Translations under genes and position numbers: made by a program | Notes under the pieces: generated by a model | Told to the model about the DNA's origin: nothing | The model's input: only the letters and a program-made list of their open reading frames with translations | Databases searched by the model: none | Source: Calidifontibacter indicus | GTDB lineage: Bacteria > Actinomycetota > Actinomycetes > Actinomycetales > Dermatophilaceae | Direction of reading: 5' to 3' | Assembly: GCF_003386865.1 (NCBI RefSeq) | Contig: NZ_QTUA01000001.1 | Location: 2,046,001 to 2,110,000 of the forward strand | DNA: 64,000 nt | Shown here: positions 63,885 to 64,000 of the stretch, piece by piece | Layout: every line of letters begins with the position of its first letter | Numbering within the stretch: position 1 is the stretch's first letter

Positions 63885-64000
63885 TCAGTCGGTGGCCGCG
63901 ATGTCGGTCGTGTCGAAGACCAGATCGGCGTGCTCGCGGGTCCCGTCCGCCTCGAACAACTCGTCCTCCTGCTGCGCCCAGGAGTCCCACTGCTCGTCGA
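63885..64000 (-). CDS. 3' end of a nucleoside-kinase-like gene (uridine kinase family?)
   Basis: A frame on the minus strand enters from the right edge and reads DEQWDSWAQQEDELFEADG, then TREHADLVFDTTDIAATD before a TGA at 63885-63887. The pattern WxxREDELF...ADLVFDTT is how actinobacterial uridine-kinase-like P-loop proteins often end. Only 37 residues are visible, so the identity is tentative. It is convergent with the PH-domain gene, with 10 bp between stops. Confidence 0.55.
   Translation of the reverse strand, partial: DEQWDSWAQQEDELFEADGTREHADLVFDTTDIAATD

Overview
The window is a 64 kb piece of a high-GC (roughly two-thirds or more G+C) actinobacterial chromosome. Several gene orders point there: alaS-ruvX-mltG-aroECKB-efp-nusB, pyrRBC-carAB-...-pyrF-mihF-gmk-rpoZ-coaBC-metK-priA-fmt-rsmB-rpe, and an FMN-riboswitch rib operon followed by hisE-hisG. 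The actinobacterial integration host factor mihF, a PriA without helicase motifs, a DUF222/HNH (13E12-type) protein and many GTG or apparently leaderless starts fit the same picture. A Micrococcales member, perhaps Dermacoccaceae or Intrasporangiaceae, is my best guess from overall feel; sequence alone does not settle the genus. Almost everything is chromosomal housekeeping. I see no rRNA, tRNA, CRISPR array, complete insertion sequence or prophage.

Layout. 1-8.0 kb: end of an upstream gene, a NUDIX hydrolase, a frameshifted aminotransferase, a small unknown gene, an internally deleted aldo/keto reductase remnant, argG, a YchJ-family protein, a secreted ScyD/ScyE-type protein and aspS. 8.0-9.7 kb: an AT-richer cassette of about 850 bp with two unknown small genes, one a Tat-exported cysteine-rich protein. 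It lies between two copies of a 138/148-bp direct repeat that carries the promoter and 5' end of a HAD hydrolase gene. 9.7-12.9 kb: thioesterase, GNAT acetyltransferase and rarA. 13.0-19.3 kb: a complete oligopeptide/dipeptide ABC importer (permease, lipoprotein, permease, two ATPases). 19.3-30.4 kb: alaS with a candidate Ala-codon leader peptide, ruvX, mltG, the shikimate genes aroE-C-K-B, a convergent FMN-binding glutamate-synthase-like gene, efp and nusB. 30.5-34.6 kb: two translationally coupled cell-envelope genes (a large secreted DUF1906 multidomain protein and a DUF1624 membrane acyltransferase). 34.6-55.1 kb: the pyrimidine operon with a PyrR-binding mRNA element that covers its own ribosome-binding site, then mihF, gmk, rpoZ, coaBC, metK, priA, a HAD phosphatase, fmt, rsmB and rpe. 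55.1-57.6 kb: a small nucleoside-deoxyribosyltransferase-like gene, an HNH endonuclease gene whose catalytic motif is split by a palindromic element, and a PaiB remnant. 57.6-62.1 kb: FMN riboswitch, ribD-ribE-ribBA-ribH and a PnuC-family transporter (probably riboflavin). 62.2-64 kb: hisE, hisG, a PH-domain membrane protein and the 3' end of a nucleoside-kinase-like gene.

The genes serve amino-acid and nucleotide supply (argG, aro, pyr, his), cofactor synthesis (rib, coaBC, metK), translation (aspS, alaS, efp, fmt, rsmB), and DNA or envelope maintenance. Regulation is visible at the rib operon (FMN riboswitch), the pyr operon (PyrR translational repression) and possibly alaS (leader peptide). 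The least explained items are the small cassette at 8.2-9.1 kb, the divergent PyrD in the pyr operon, the alaS leader, and the palindromic insertion inside the HNH motif.
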